Position numbers and translations under genes: made by a program. A stretch of 13,913 bases of DNA from Lentisphaeria bacterium UBA1829 (GTDB lineage Bacteria > Verrucomicrobiota > Lentisphaeria > Victivallales > UBA1829): positions 1 to 13,913 of the forward strand of contig DDJH01000115.1 of NCBI GenBank assembly GCA_002338895.1, written 5' to 3'. How positions within the stretch are numbered: position 1 is the first letter of the stretch; each line of letters starts with the position of its first letter. Shown in pieces: positions 1 through 7,468 of the stretch. The notes beneath the pieces are model-generated. The model was given only the letters and a program-made list of their open reading frames with translations, was not told the origin of the DNA and did not search any database.

Positions 1-182
1 TCAGCAGCACACAGCTGAACGGATTTCATTTTCTTCATTTCCGTCGCTGCAATATGCTGCTGGTCGACGGACATGTGGAGGCGCTCTCTCCTTCTGGAAT
101 GGTTCTCAATCATAAGACGAATTACTGGTATCCCGGATCCCATATGTTCCGGGATGAATTCAACAATCAAATTCTGTTTTAA
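1..182 (+). CDS. C-terminal end of a DUF1559-type pseudopilin (5' end outside window)
   Basis: Reading codons from base 3 gives about 59 residues up to a TAA at 180-182. The stretch HFRRCNMLLVDGHVE is an H-X9-DG motif, the C-terminal signature of the prepilin-like proteins that are heavily expanded in Planctomycetes and Lentisphaerota. The tail YWYPGSHMFRDEFNNQ is also typical of these proteins. They normally carry a type IV pilin-like N-terminal helix processed by prepilin peptidase, but that part lies outside the window. The stop codon overlaps the Shine-Dalgarno sequence of the hydrolase gene that begins 9 nt later, so the two are very probably co-transcribed and may be translationally coupled. 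The individual role is unknown; a part in cell-surface display or secretion of the partner enzyme is an inference. Family assignment is fairly sure despite the short fragment. Confidence 0.75.
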   Translation, partial: SSTQLNGFHFLHFRRCNMLLVDGHVEALSPSGMVLNHKTNYWYPGSHMFRDEFNNQILF

Positions 183-191
183 GGAGTTATT

Positions 192-3100
192 ATGAAATTC
201 ATAAAGCAGCTGCTGGTCCTCGGTCTGTTTTTCACGGTCCAGTTTCTTCTCGGTGCCGCCATGTCGGACGAACCGGTCGAACTGATGGGAAATGCCAGTC
301 AGTGGAAAAAAATTCCCGGAATGGAAATTCTGGATGCTCACGGAAATCTGGATATTCTGATCCAGGGGAACAGCCATCAGGCAAGATGGATTGATCTGCC
401 GGACGGAACGGTCCTCCTCCGACTGAAAATGACCATGCAGTGCTTCGATGTTGTCCCGGGCAAACAAAGCTGGCAGAATGCACGGCTGGGAATGAGTTTC
501 CATGACAGCTCCGGAAAACGGGTCGGCAAATGGCCCAATATCTTCTGGGGAAGCGGAAATACGAAACAGATGACCTGTCTGCGGGATTTTCCTGTTCCGG
601 AAACCGCCACCCGTCTTCTTCTCACTCCGGCCAACTACGGGGTCTCCGGCCGGGTGGAATTCCGCGGGGTTTCGCTTCTGGCATACACAAAATCAGCGCT
701 CCAGGCGGAAAAGAAGGTGCGGGAATGGAGGAATCCGGATTTCTCCCACGGACTTTCCGACTGGAATCTTTTCAGGACGCAAAAAAATCTTTCCATCGAA
801 AGCAACACCCTCATCTATACGCCAACAACGCAGGAGAGAAGCAGGATCGGCCAGAGGAGAGTGCTTGCCGCGGGAAAAGATTATTTTCTCCTTGCAGAGA
901 TCTCCGCGAAGAGTTCCGCATGTCTGAAGGCCACCAGTACATCAGTCCGCTATTCTCGGCCGTTGATCCGGGAAAATATTCTGAACGTGTCTCCGGGACG
1001 TCATCGCTACATTCTTCCATTGGAGGCCTTGCCGTTTACAATTTCAAAACCGGGAGATCTGGCAATTGAGATCACGTCGAACGGACGACTTCAAATTCAT
1101 AAACTGGAGCTGAAAGCATGCGATTTTACGAGGAAAGAGCTGCCGTTTTCAAAGAACTGGAACGTCTTTGTCGCGGTGAACGAAAAGCCGTTGATCACAG
1201 ACCGGATTCCGGAATTCATACGCAATGAGAAAGGGGAAAAAATCTCAGCGCGGAAAATGATTCTTCCTGTCGGGCTCCAGGAGAAGGGACGAACGGTTGA
1301 TTTCAAATGGATCATGCGAAAAACTCCCGACGCCCGCGGAGTCGCCGTGATGTACAACGAATTTGAAAGTCCGGAAGATGCGGAAGTCCTTTTCGGCTGT
1401 TCGGCAGACTGGTACTATCAAATTTATCTGAACGGAATTCTCGTCTGCGACCGGATGTCGGACGGAAACCGCATCCAGGATTACACACCCAATGCAAACC
1501 GACTCTATCTCCCGGTCCGAAAAGGACGGAATCTGTTTGTCGCAGTCATTCGGAGAGGGAGCAGAGGATGGAAGTTCAACTGGGGGGTTCCGCTGGAACC
1601 GAAAGCTCCTCTGATCTTTCAGGAGAATCAGGTCTTCAGGAAGGTTGACCTCTCCGATCTGGAGGTCAGGAAGGGAAGTGCTCTGGACCTCTCCTTCCTG
1701 AATGCGGACAACGCTCCGGCCGGGAAATCCGGACGTCTGAAAGTCAACTCCGACGGCTCCGCCGGATTCGAACGCACCTCCACCCCGTTTCGTTTTCAGG
1801 GCTATACCAGCGATCTGCAGAAACCCTACTGGACCGTCCGGGATCGAAAGACCTTCAACGAAAACGCCCGTCGGCTCGCGGAAGCAATGAACCGCCAGGG
1901 CTACAACCTTTTCCGGATGCACGGCATCGATCTCTGGGTCATGGAAGGGGCCCGGAAGGACCTGGAACCATCCGCCGAGTTCTTCGACCGCTGGGATCGC
2001 CTGCTTTATGAGATGAAACTGCGCGGCATCTACACTCAATACGTTGTTTTCTCCTTCAATCTCTATTCCGGGGAAAACGGCTGGAAAACACACTTTCCCC
2101 TTCGGAATATTCATAGACTGATGCTCTACTGCGGACGGGAATGGGAACGCGAACGCTTTCGACGCGGAGCGGAACTGATGCTGAATCACCGCAATCCCTA
2201 TACGGGTCTCCGCTGGAAAGACGATCCGGCGATAGTCCTTGTCGAATTCTACAATGAACAGAGCAGCGGCTTTCTCCTCCAGGACCTGAAGAACGATCCG
2301 GAAGCCTGCGCCTATTTCCTCAACTGCTGGAAGAAATGGGTCAGAACATATCTGAAGGATCAAAGTCGCTCCGCGCATGTTCAGGAAAAGACGCGTCAGG
2401 AAGGTCTGAACTCTCCTCCGGATCCACGACGCCTGGAAACCGGAGAGTGGAGAAACATTTTTGCTCTGTTTCGGCAGGATCTTCAGAAAACCTGCCATGA
2501 ATGGTGCGCGGGGGTTCTGCGCGACGCGGGGTATCGCGGGCTCTTCACCAACACGGGAACGCCGCTTGTAAACTGGCAGACCGTCCCCGTCTGCGACAGT
2601 CACACCTACTACAATCACCCGACTCAATGGGAGAACAAAGGTTCACGTGTCCGGGCAACCAGCAATGTCGCGGAGGAGGCTCCCTCCATTCGCGGGACAA
2701 CGGCAAGACGTCTTGCTGGACGCCCCTATTTCATCGGCGAATACAATTTCTGTTTCTGGAACCCGTATCAGCGCGAATTGCCTCTGGCATTCAACGCCTA
2801 TGCGGCATTTCAGGGCTATTCCAGTCTGGCCGTTCACGATCAGGCGGTTGCCCTCGGAAGCGGACAGAACAGCCGGCTGACCTGCTTCCATGCCGGCATC
2901 TCTCCGATTCAGCGAGCAGGAGAGTTTCTCTCTGTTCTCTTTTTCCGTCGCCGGGATGTGAAGGAATCCCCGCACCGGGTTCAGCTCCAGATCGGCAGAA
3001 ATTTTCTCCACCATCCCGTTGCAATGGGAAAAGCGGTTTCCGGAGAACAGAGCCGTCTTGCGCTGCTGACCGGGTTTTCGCTGGCCTTTCCCGACACACC

Positions 3101-3797
3101 GAAATATCCCGATCTTCCTCCGATCCCGAAACCGGACTGCATTCTCTCTCCGGACGGGGCGTCCGAGATCTACGAGGAAGGATGGTTCTCTACCGATATT
3201 GAGTCCGCGAAACGGCAGGGTGTCCTGAAACGCCTCGTTGAAACGCTGCGGAAAAAAGGCATTCTCTCCCGAGAAAATCCGACCGATCCCGATGCAGGAA
3301 TTTTTCAGACCGACACCGGAGAAATCACCCTTCGGAGCAAGGAATCGCTGATCAAAGTCGTAACCCCCCGCAGTGAAGCGGTCTCCCTCCGGGGCGGAGC
3401 AAAGCCGGAACGGCTCCATACACTGACCATCCAGTCCGTCTCCACGGACGCTCTGGTCGGACTGGCAGCAGTCGACACGGCCGTCCTCCCCGACTCCAAA
3501 CGCATGGTTCTGGTCTTTGCCACAGAAAATGTCAACACATCCATGATTCTGGAAGGTGACCGCGAAACACTGATCGAACCGGGTCATGCTCCCATCCTTC
3601 TGCGGACAGGAACACTTTCCATTCGCTTTCGCAATTCCAACAAATCTCTGAAGCTCTACGCCCTGCGGCTGAACGGAACCCGCTCGGAAGAACTTCCCCT
3701 GAGCAAAAAGGATGGAGAGTGGAGCGCCGAAATTGACACGGCAAAACTGGCCGGAGGTCCGACGGTCTTCTTTGAAATTGTACAGGAGAAGCCGTAA
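192..3797 (+). CDS. Large secreted multidomain glycoside hydrolase, clan GH-A (GH5-like catalytic core)
   Basis: This is a 1201-residue protein with a Sec signal peptide (about residues 1-23, MKFIKQLLVLGLFF core). Residues about 25-170 and 180-310 look like carbohydrate-binding beta-sandwiches; the second starts NPDFSHGLSDWNL, as CBM4/9-like modules do. Residues about 315-490 look like the sugar-binding jelly roll often placed before such barrels (ADWYYQIYLNGILV). The catalytic TIM barrel spans about 532-900. It contains FRMHGIDLW (about 574), a VEFYNEQ motif whose E689 is the likely acid/base, and FIGEYN with E850 as the likely nucleophile. Residues about 950-1201 form a further beta-rich domain. 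An AAGGAG Shine-Dalgarno sequence at 181-186 supports the ATG at 192. The gene follows a pseudopilin and converges on a GH5 gene, which suggests attack on an extracellular polysaccharide. The substrate cannot be read from sequence: beta-mannan, beta-glucan or a sulfated or galactan-type polymer are all possible. Confidence 0.82.
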   Translation: MKFIKQLLVLGLFFTVQFLLGAAMSDEPVELMGNASQWKKIPGMEILDAHGNLDILIQGNSHQARWIDLPDGTVLLRLKMTMQCFDVVPGKQSWQNARLGMSFHDSSGKRVGKWPNIFWGSGNTKQMTCLRDFPVPETATRLLLTPANYGVSGRVEFRGVSLLAYTKSALQAEKKVREWRNPDFSHGLSDWNLFRTQKNLSIESNTLIYTPTTQERSRIGQRRVLAAGKDYFLLAEISAKSSACLKATSTSVRYSRPLIRENILNVSPGRHRYILPLEALPFTISKPGDLAIEITSNGRLQIHKLELKACDFTRKELPFSKNWNVFVAVNEKPLITDRIPEFIRNEKGEKISARKMILPVGLQEKGRTVDFKWIMRKTPDARGVAVMYNEFESPEDAEVLFGCSADWYYQIYLNGILVCDRMSDGNRIQDYTPNANRLYLPVRKGRNLFVAVIRRGSRGWKFNWGVPLEPKAPLIFQENQVFRKVDLSDLEVRKGSALDLSFLNADNAPAGKSGRLKVNSDGSAGFERTSTPFRFQGYTSDLQKPYWTVRDRKTFNENARRLAEAMNRQGYNLFRMHGIDLWVMEGARKDLEPSAEFFDRWDRLLYEMKLRGIYTQYVVFSFNLYSGENGWKTHFPLRNIHRLMLYCGREWERERFRRGAELMLNHRNPYTGLRWKDDPAIVLVEFYNEQSSGFLLQDLKNDPEACAYFLNCWKKWVRTYLKDQSRSAHVQEKTRQEGLNSPPDPRRLETGEWRNIFALFRQDLQKTCHEWCAGVLRDAGYRGLFTNTGTPLVNWQTVPVCDSHTYYNHPTQWENKGSRVRATSNVAEEAPSIRGTTARRLAGRPYFIGEYNFCFWNPYQRELPLAFNAYAAFQGYSSLAVHDQAVALGSGQNSRLTCFHAGISPIQRAGEFLSVLFFRRRDVKESPHRVQLQIGRNFLHHPVAMGKAVSGEQSRLALLTGFSLAFPDTPKYPDLPPIPKPDCILSPDGASEIYEEGWFSTDIESAKRQGVLKRLVETLRKKGILSRENPTDPDAGIFQTDTGEITLRSKESLIKVVTPRSEAVSLRGGAKPERLHTLTIQSVSTDALVGLAAVDTAVLPDSKRMVLVFATENVNTSMILEGDRETLIEPGHAPILLRTGTLSIRFRNSNKSLKLYALRLNGTRSEELPLSKKDGEWSAEIDTAKLAGGPTVFFEIVQEKP

Positions 3798-3805
3798 TCC
3801 CGGAA

Positions 3806-3840
3806 GGAGGAAGGCCGGACAAACACCTCCGGCCTCCTCC
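3806..3840. terminator. Imperfect GC-rich hairpin between convergent hydrolase genes
   Basis: GGAGGA plus GGCCGGA (3806-3811 and 3813-3819) pairs with TCCGGCC plus TCCTCC (3828-3840), with one bulged A and an 8-nt loop. It starts 9 bases after the stop of the upstream hydrolase and lies between two genes that end toward each other. There is no clear U-tract on either side, so factor-independent termination is only likely, not shown. Confidence 0.45.
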
Positions 3841-3925
3841 GGCCTTCGTCGTTTCCCTCCCCTCCGGTCCGGACAGACAACTCTCCTGTTGAACGCCGTC
3901 CGGATCGGACAGCCACCTCCCAGAA

Positions 3926-5476
3926 TCAGTGGTTCAGCTTGAAATATTTCAGAAGTGTTTTCTTCGCAGGAGTGTCCCGATCGGCCTTCCGAAACTTATA
4001 CGGCGCCGCACGCTCATGTTCCACCGACCACGGCGGCCATTCCCGAAACGCGTGATAGGTCCAATCCCAGCCGTATTCCTCAAAGAGTTCAATGCAGTCC
4101 TGAATGTAGCGGTCGCGTCCTTCCGCCCAGGCGATGCAGCTGAATTCGCCGATGTAGATCCGGGCATTGTATTTCTGCTGGAAGTCAATGAACGGCTTCA
4201 ATGTCACCCGGAGCTGCTCCTTGTCCCAGTAGACGCCATTGATGTAACCGGGATACTTCCACGCAACGCCCCGCTCGGCAACCCCCTGATGGGTCAGCGT
4301 GTGCGGCTGATAGATATGCGGGGAATATGCCATGTTCTCGCCCGGGAAAAAGCGGGTGACAAACGGGTTGATGACAAGCGTATCCGGATCCACCGTCCGA
4401 ATCGCCTTCACCAGTTCTTCGGCAACCCGGTTCCAGTCGTCGGCATCAATTCCGGCGGGTTCATTGAGCAGGTCATAGCCGTAGATATTCGGATTCTTCC
4501 GGTAATGGGAGGCAACCTTCTTCCAGGCCTTTTCCAGAGCGCCGAAATCGGAACTGTTTTTCAGATTCACACTGGCATAATTTGTCCGCTTTGCTCCGGG
4601 AATCTTCGAAAAAGCGATCACAACCTTGATCCCGTTTCTTTCCAGATGGGGCATCAGAGAATCCAGGCGCGCAATGCGGGAATCCACCCAGCGCAAATAC
4701 TCCTCTTCCGTTTTGACCGGCTCCCCGCCGGAAAACCCGAAGCGGATCAGATTGGCACCCCATTTGCCCAGATCGTCGATATCCTTCACAGTCAGACGGT
4801 TGGGATTGACCTGAAATCCACGGTAACGGGTGATCGGACCGGAATAATGGTTCCGGGAATCCGCCTTGAAAATATCCCGTCCGCGACGGATGGCGGCAGC
4901 CTCCTTGTTTTCCGGCGGAACGACCGCCTCATCCGGAATCTCTCGCCCTTCGCTGATCCGGACCCAGTCCACATAAAATTCTCCGCGCCCCTGGTGGTTG
5001 TTGATGTGGATCGCGATCTCCGTCACATCATTCGGCTGGAACTTCTCCACATAAAAATAGTGTGTCCAGTTCGGCGTGCCCAGCTGAATCTCCGCGCCTT
5101 TCCAGCGGGTCCGGTTCTTCAGCGAACGGGTCTTGTAGCAGAGGGTGATCGCGGGACCGAAATAGTGCCGTTCGCCCTTCTTCAGATCCTCGCCACGATA
5201 TTTGGCCTCCAGAACATAGTATCCGCCGGAAGAAAACATTGCGGGATCCAGAACGATCCGGTAGAGAGGATTGGATTTCTCCTTCGGATCCCGGATCCAG
5301 AGTGCGCCGTCGCCATTTTCCCCTCCGCGGGGAAGATGGACCTTCGAACGGGAGAGCTGTTTGGGATCCATCTCCCGTTCCGTAAATTGATTTTCATACA
5401 GAGTGCGTCCTGTCTGAAACGCGGCCGTCGCGCTCCAGGCGGCAAGCAGGACAAATGCGGAAATGGTCTTTTTCAT
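3926..5476 (-). CDS. Secreted GH5-family glycoside hydrolase (cellulase superfamily)
   Basis: The 516-residue product has a signal peptide (MKKTISAFVLLAAWSATAA, cut near residue 18-19). Residues about 20-190 form a beta-sandwich resembling a carbohydrate-binding module (FYVDWVRISEG at its end). Residues about 210-510 are a GH5 TIM barrel. The acid/base is E339 in YDLLNEPAG and the nucleophile is E444 in IYIGEFSC, 105 residues apart. YSPHIYQPH supplies the conserved His/Tyr pair and TYHAFREWPPW the late aromatic strand. The start is fixed by AGGAGG at 5484-5489, 7 nt upstream. It begins 15 bases after the stop of the pseudopilin gene, so the two form an operon downstream of an AraC regulator. 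The product is probably exported to hydrolyse a beta-linked glucan or mannan. GH5 membership is firm; the subfamily and substrate are not readable. Confidence 0.88.
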   Translation of the reverse strand: MKKTISAFVLLAAWSATAAFQTGRTLYENQFTEREMDPKQLSRSKVHLPRGGENGDGALWIRDPKEKSNPLYRIVLDPAMFSSGGYYVLEAKYRGEDLKKGERHYFGPAITLCYKTRSLKNRTRWKGAEIQLGTPNWTHYFYVEKFQPNDVTEIAIHINNHQGRGEFYVDWVRISEGREIPDEAVVPPENKEAAAIRRGRDIFKADSRNHYSGPITRYRGFQVNPNRLTVKDIDDLGKWGANLIRFGFSGGEPVKTEEEYLRWVDSRIARLDSLMPHLERNGIKVVIAFSKIPGAKRTNYASVNLKNSSDFGALEKAWKKVASHYRKNPNIYGYDLLNEPAGIDADDWNRVAEELVKAIRTVDPDTLVINPFVTRFFPGENMAYSPHIYQPHTLTHQGVAERGVAWKYPGYINGVYWDKEQLRVTLKPFIDFQQKYNARIYIGEFSCIAWAEGRDRYIQDCIELFEEYGWDWTYHAFREWPPWSVEHERAAPYKFRKADRDTPAKKTLLKYFKLNH

Positions 5477-5491
5477 TGAAAAACCTCCTGT

Positions 5492-6214
5492 TCAGTAATC
5501 TTTCGGGGAATACGAATCGGCCCAGTAGGTCCGCACCGGCCGCTTGTCCCAGTGCTTTCGGGCGACAACGTGCGAATCCAGATAAAGAATATTGGCGCAG
5601 TTGGCATGATTCGGTCCCATGGACTGCGAATCGTTAAAGTAGACCTCTCCGGTTGCAGCTGCATAATTGACATTCGGTGCGCTCCAGCCGGAGCTCGCCA
5701 CCGGATTGCTGAAAAAGTTCCGGTAATCGAACTCGGAGATCAGATACTGGGAGGAGGGCTGTTTCTGTTTCGAAACCTTCCCGTTCCCATATTCCGAAGA
5801 GAGCCAGAAGCGATAGGTCGCATAGCTTCTCCCGCTGTACCCCTGCTTCGGGTCGGAGGGACAGAGAAAGGTTTTCCACGCCTTCCCGGGATCGCTTAAT
5901 GTCGGACACTGTCCCGACACGAGTTTCCCTTTCAGATACTGGCTCCCGTAATAAAACGGCCAGTGATAAAAATGAGCGTATGCGTGTCCCGGTTCTGTCA
6001 CTCCGACTCCGGGAATCAGCGGAGGCATGATGTGATCGTCGAAATCCTGCCGATACAGATTTGCCGCCGTCCCGATCGTCTTCAGATTGTTCATGCAGAT
6101 GGATTTCCTCGCCGCCTCCCGCGCGCTGTTCAATCCGGGAAGAAGAAGCGATGTAAGAATGGCGATGATCGCAATCGTAATCAGCAATTCCAGAAGAGTA
6201 AAGCGCAAACGCAT
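5492..6214 (-). CDS. DUF1559-type pseudopilin (prepilin-like N-terminal methylation domain)
   Basis: The 240-residue product begins [20 protein letters not shown], a class III prepilin helix with the key glutamate at position 5 after the cleavage point. The residue before the cut is Arg, not the canonical Gly. [16 protein letters not shown] stretch follows, typical of the family, and residues about 100-210 form the globular head. Near the C-terminus [14 protein letters not shown] keeps the H-X9-D spacing but has DS where DG is usual. The frame stays open to 6397, but the ATG at 6214 is the true start: AAAGGAG lies 7 nt upstream at 6222-6228 and the pilin motif begins at once. It has its own extended -10 promoter and shares a transcript with the GH5 gene. 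Such proteins may form pseudopilus or surface structures with a type II-like secretion machine; a specific role with the paired enzyme is inference. Confidence 0.88.
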   Translation of the reverse strand: MRLRFTLLELLITIAIIAILTSLLLPGLNSAREAARKSICMNNLKTIGTAANLYRQDFDDHIMPPLIPGVGVTEPGHAYAHFYHWPFYYGSQYLKGKLVSGQCPTLSDPGKAWKTFLCPSDPKQGYSGRSYATYRFWLSSEYGNGKVSKQKQPSSQYLISEFDYRNFFSNPVASSGWSAPNVNYAAATGEVYFNDSQSMGPNHANCANILYLDSHVVARKHWDKRPVRTYWADSYSPKDY

Positions 6215-6238
6215 TGTGAAACTCCTTTCTTTGCTATA

Positions 6239-6247
6239 ATTATACCA
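6239..6247 (-). promoter_or_regulatory. Extended -10 promoter of the pseudopilin-GH5 operon
   Basis: On the minus strand the bases read TGGTATAAT, a perfect -10 box with the TG extension. The predicted start of transcription is near 6232, about 18 nt before the pseudopilin ATG, leaving just enough room for its Shine-Dalgarno sequence. There is no good -35 hexamer at the usual distance (TTCCCT at best), which suits a promoter that needs an activator. Confidence 0.7.
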
Positions 6248-6280
6248 CAAAACAATGGAAACAGGGAAACTCTTTCCACC

Positions 6281-6314
6281 AAAAACATGTGATAACAAAT
6301 CAAAAAAATGTGAT
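6281..6314 (-). promoter_or_regulatory. Tandem 13-bp direct repeats 21 bp apart, candidate AraC-family operator
   Basis: Plus-strand bases 6281-6293 (AAAAACATGTGAT) and 6302-6314 (AAAAAAATGTGAT) match at 12 of 13 positions. They start exactly 21 bp apart, two turns of the helix. They lie between the AraC gene and the extended -10 promoter of the pseudopilin-GH5 operon, about 50 to 82 bases upstream of the predicted start. Same-orientation half-sites with 21-bp phasing are how AraC itself binds araI1 and araI2. The neighbouring regulator is the obvious candidate, but binding is inferred. Confidence 0.6.
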
Positions 6315-6315
6315 T

Positions 6316-7227
6316 TTAAACAAGTTGTACGGATTCGGCGGAATCCGGATGCTTCCGATTCTGTTTTCGATAGTCCCGGGGAGAAACACCCGCGCAATGG
6401 CGGAAGGCGTTTGTGAAGTTGAACGGATCCTTGTAACCGCAGAGAGAAGCGATCTCCTTGACGGAAAGCGTACTTTGAAGAAGGAGAGTTTTCGCCTTCT
6501 CCATTCTCAGATTCCGGCAGTAGTCCTTCGGCGAGCAGTTCAGGTGAAGACGGAACAGACGGTCCAGCGTGGATTTGCCGACATGGAGTTCTCCGGCCAG
6601 TTCCTCGAGAGTCATATTCGTCCCGATTCGGGAGTGCATCAACGTGATGGCCTGCGAGAGTTTTTCCGGATACGCCGGCTGAATCTGCGTCGCCAGTTCC
6701 AGCAGAAACTGAAGGGAAAGCGCACAGAGTTCCGGATGCGTGTTCCCGTCTTTCCGGAAAAGAAGTTTTTCAATCCGGTCAAACAGAGTGTAGAGAGTCT
6801 GGAAATTCCGGACGGGAAACACGACCTGTCCGGCCAGTCCGGTCTGGCAGACAATGGTGGAAAGGGCGGTCCCGGTGAACCCCAGCGAAAGTTTGCGGCA
6901 GAATCCGGATTTGCCCGTCTCCAGGAAATTGTCCTCGTGCTGATGAAGCAGGCCGACACTTCCGGGGGAGATCGTATACTCCCGGTCGCGCTGGATCAGG
7001 CAGAGATCCCCTTCCAGCGGAATTTCCACATACAGAAGAAACGGATTGACATGCTGAACCGAATCGCCCGGAGAAAAAACTCCCCGGTTGACAAAATTGG
7101 TGCAGACCGGCAGAGCCGCCGCCTTCTCCCAGTCAATCCAGTGGTGGGAACGGGTCATGATATAACTGGATGTGAACTCCTCCGAGCCGGAGATCACAAA
7201 CGATCTGGATCGCATCAGTTTTCTCAT
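6316..7227 (-). CDS. AraC-family transcriptional regulator
   Basis: The 303-residue product carries an N-terminal cupin-like sensor region (about residues 40-135; [20 protein letters not shown] then [13 protein letters not shown]), which in this family binds a sugar or other effector. The C-terminal AraC DNA-binding domain (about 192-290) contains two helix-turn-helix units. The first is [20 protein letters not shown] (about 206-225). The second contains [20 protein letters not shown] (about 254-273), followed by the signature [14 protein letters not shown]. The start at 7227 has GAGG only 4 nt upstream; ATG 7215 is an alternative. It lies 101 bases upstream of a pseudopilin-GH5 operon on the same strand, with phased repeats and an activator-type promoter between them, so it is probably the local activator responding to the sugar released. 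Family certain, target inferred. Confidence 0.93.
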   Translation of the reverse strand: MRKLMRSRSFVISGSEEFTSSYIMTRSHHWIDWEKAAALPVCTNFVNRGVFSPGDSVQHVNPFLLYVEIPLEGDLCLIQRDREYTISPGSVGLLHQHEDNFLETGKSGFCRKLSLGFTGTALSTIVCQTGLAGQVVFPVRNFQTLYTLFDRIEKLLFRKDGNTHPELCALSLQFLLELATQIQPAYPEKLSQAITLMHSRIGTNMTLEELAGELHVGKSTLDRLFRLHLNCSPKDYCRNLRMEKAKTLLLQSTLSVKEIASLCGYKDPFNFTNAFRHCAGVSPRDYRKQNRKHPDSAESVQLV

Positions 7228-7307
7228 ACCACCTCATCATTCTGTCCGCGCACGGCATCTCCGCCTCTCGTCCGGAATCGGTGACAGGCGGCTCCTTCTC
7301 CCGGGGT

Positions 7308-7336
7308 ACTATATCTTCCGGACGCCCGATTGCAAA
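7308..7336 (-). promoter_or_regulatory. Sigma70-type promoter of the AraC-family gene
   Basis: On the minus strand TTTGCA (7331-7336) and TATAGT (7308-7313) are separated by 17 bp. This would start transcription near 7301, about 74 nt before the ATG at 7227. It lies back to back with the promoter of the rightward gene, with 30 bp between the two -35 boxes. Confidence 0.5.
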
Positions 7337-7366
7337 TTCAGCATTCCCCTTCCCGAAAAATTCCGC

Positions 7367-7395
7367 TTGCTTTTTACCAGTTCTGATTCTATACT
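7367..7395 (+). promoter_or_regulatory. Sigma70-type promoter upstream of the BamE-like gene
   Basis: TTGCTT (7367-7372) and TATACT (7390-7395) are separated by 17 bp, a good match to consensus. The expected start is near 7402, almost at an ATG at 7403 that opens a 21-codon ORF and about 63 nt before the main gene. Confidence 0.65.
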
Positions 7396-7402
7396 ACATC
7401 CC

Positions 7403-7468
7403 ATGGAAGAGTCCTCGAACATAAATCATCCCGATCATAAACGGAAAAACGGGAAAAAGAGAAGATGA
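7403..7468 (+). CDS. Possible 21-codon leader ORF overlapping the next start
   Basis: ATG at 7403 opens a 21-residue, very basic reading frame (ending HKRKNGKKRR). Its TGA at 7466-7468 overlaps the ATG at 7465 of the next gene as ATGA. There is no Shine-Dalgarno sequence, but the predicted transcription start falls at or just before this ATG, so leaderless translation is possible. If translated, it could couple to the downstream gene, whose own ribosome site is weak. It could equally be chance. Confidence 0.25.
   Translation: MEESSNINHPDHKRKNGKKRR

Noticed and set aside
1245..2627. 460-codon open frame on the minus strand
   Set aside because: It lies wholly opposite the barrel-coding part of the 1201-residue hydrolase, whose motifs are unmistakable. 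It has no signal, motif or ribosome site and reflects the codon pattern of the sense gene.
3860..3915. Repeated GTCCGGAC/GTCCGGATCGGAC elements as possible recombination or attachment sites
   Set aside because: They are short and made of the CCGGA-type word common across the whole window, with no integrase or insertion boundary nearby.
3929..5479. 516-codon plus-strand frame mirroring the GH5 gene
   Set aside because: It is an almost exact antisense mirror with no recognisable domain, while the minus strand encodes a complete GH5 enzyme with both catalytic glutamates.
6215..6397. Upstream in-frame extension of the pseudopilin
   Set aside because: It would put 61 residues before a prepilin signal that must be near the N-terminus, would overlap the AraC gene, and the ATG at 6214 has a perfect ribosome site.
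6289..7284. 331-codon plus-strand frame over the AraC gene
   Set aside because: It is antisense to a textbook AraC DNA-binding domain and has no motif of its own.
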